From assembly GCA_004554205.1 (NCBI GenBank), contig SFNH01000107.1, positions 1 to 6,227 on the forward strand: DNA of 6,227 bases, written 5' to 3'. The position numbers and the translations under genes are program-made. The DNA comes from Clostridium sp. (GTDB taxonomy: Bacteria; Bacillota; Clostridia; Lachnospirales; Lachnospiraceae). The notes under the pieces were generated by a model, which worked only from the letters and a program-made list of their open reading frames with translations, was not told the origin of the DNA and did not search any database. Shown in pieces: positions 5,736 to 6,227 of the stretch. Positions within the stretch are counted from its first letter, which is position 1, and every line of letters starts with the position of its first letter.

Positions 5736-6227
5736 TTAGTAGTTCTCAGCTTTCCTCTCAAAATAAGCCTTCGGGTGCGCGCATACCGGGCAGACATCCG
5801 GAGCTTCCGGGCCCTCGTGGATATATCCGCAGTTGCGGCACTTCCAGCCAAGGGGAGCGTCGCCCTTAAAGGTGCCATCCTTCTTTAAGTTCTCAAGCAG
5901 CTTTAAGTAGCGCTTCTCATGGGCAGCCTCAACCTTGGCAACGAGGCGGAACTTTTCGGCAAGCTCCGGGAAACCCTCCTCATCGGCCTCTCTCGCCATG
6001 CGTACATACATATCGGTCCACTCTGCGTTTTCACCCGCGGCGGCGTCCGCAAGGTTCTCATCCGTATCTCCGATACCGTGGATCTCCTTGAACCACATTT
6101 TTGCGTGCTCTTTCTCCTGATCGGCCGTCTCGAGGTACAGGGCAGCCATCTGCTCGTAGCCCGCCTTCTTTGCGGCAGAAGCGAAAAAGGTGTACTTGTT
6201 GCGCGCCTGGGACTCGCCTGCAAATGC
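5736..6227 (-). CDS. rbr: rubrerythrin, N-terminus outside window
   Basis: Visible are 163 residues reading leftward to a TAA at 5736-5738. The frame is open to the right edge, and the ATG at 6147-6149 is internal because 26 in-frame residues beginning [15 protein letters not shown] precede it. Roughly 15-20 residues should be missing compared with typical rubrerythrins. The diiron ligands are present: E5 in GESQAR, E38-x-x-H41 in EKEH, E66 and E69 in GENAEW, and E100-x-x-H103 in VEAAH (visible-fragment numbering). The C-terminal rubredoxin domain has C130-x-x-C133 and C146-x-x-C149 for the Fe(Cys)4 site. Rubrerythrins reduce hydrogen peroxide to water in the cytosol of anaerobes using electrons from rubredoxin or NADH-linked reductases. 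It is convergent with the transporter genes, shares their terminator and has no evident functional link to them. Its promoter is off-window. Confidence 0.96.
   Translation of the reverse strand, partial: AFAGESQARNKYTFFASAAKKAGYEQMAALYLETADQEKEHAKMWFKEIHGIGDTDENLADAAAGENAEWTDMYVRMAREADEEGFPELAEKFRLVAKVEAAHEKRYLKLLENLKKDGTFKGDAPLGWKCRNCGYIHEGPEAPDVCPVCAHPKAYFERKAENY

Noticed and set aside
5324..5878. 184-residue minus-strand reading frame across the ATPase end and rubrerythrin
   Set aside because: It overlaps two well-supported genes and crosses the terminator; the Arg/Pro/Leu-rich composition is typical of a shadow frame.
1..6227. CRISPR arrays, tRNA or rRNA genes, transposase genes
   Set aside because: No regularly spaced direct repeats, cloverleaf or rRNA-like sequence, or transposase motifs were seen on either strand.

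Overview
The window looks like a chromosomal segment of an anaerobic, low-redox Firmicute, most plausibly a moderately GC-rich Clostridia/Lachnospiraceae-type gut bacterium. The basis is the strong purine-rich ribosome binding sites (GGAGGGG, AAGGAG), a lipoprotein with a Thr/Ala/Glu-rich tether after its lipobox Cys, a rubrerythrin, and Rho-independent terminators with U-tracts. This assignment is inference from style, not from a marker gene.

Layout: (1) positions 1-950, + strand, the C-terminal two thirds of an FAD-dependent dehydrogenase of the COG2509 type, cut by the window edge. (2) A 97-bp gap whose right half can fold into a 19-pair hairpin that buries the ribosome binding site of the next gene. 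(3) 1048-1677, a small PHP-domain metal-dependent phosphoesterase. (4) 1731-2840, a lipoprotein solute-binding protein. (5) A 226-bp gap holding a strong intrinsic terminator, a perfect 16-bp AT-rich inverted repeat and a string of GC-rich hairpins that ends in a second, weaker terminator-like stem. (6) 3067-4770, a fused two-domain ABC permease. (7) 4733-5683, its ATPase, overlapping the permease by 38 nt. (8) A bidirectional terminator shared with (9) a convergent minus-strand rubrerythrin, 5736-6227, whose N-terminus is outside the window.

Genes 4, 6 and 7 form a complete importer of the FbpABC/AfuABC architecture: lipoprotein receptor, single-chain permease with two EAA loops, and ATPase with a C-terminal TOBE-like region. 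This architecture covers ferric iron, 2-aminoethylphosphonate, phosphoglycerate and hexose-phosphate transporters. I do not see the adjacent tyrosine pair typical of FbpA-type iron receptors, and a phosphoesterase gene lies directly upstream. A phosphorylated or phosphonate-type organic substrate is therefore a reasonable but unproven guess. The terminator between receptor and permease suggests that the receptor is made in excess and the membrane components only from read-through.

The parts most worth a second look are non-coding: the RBS-burying hairpin before the PHP gene, and the composite hairpin cluster between receptor and permease.
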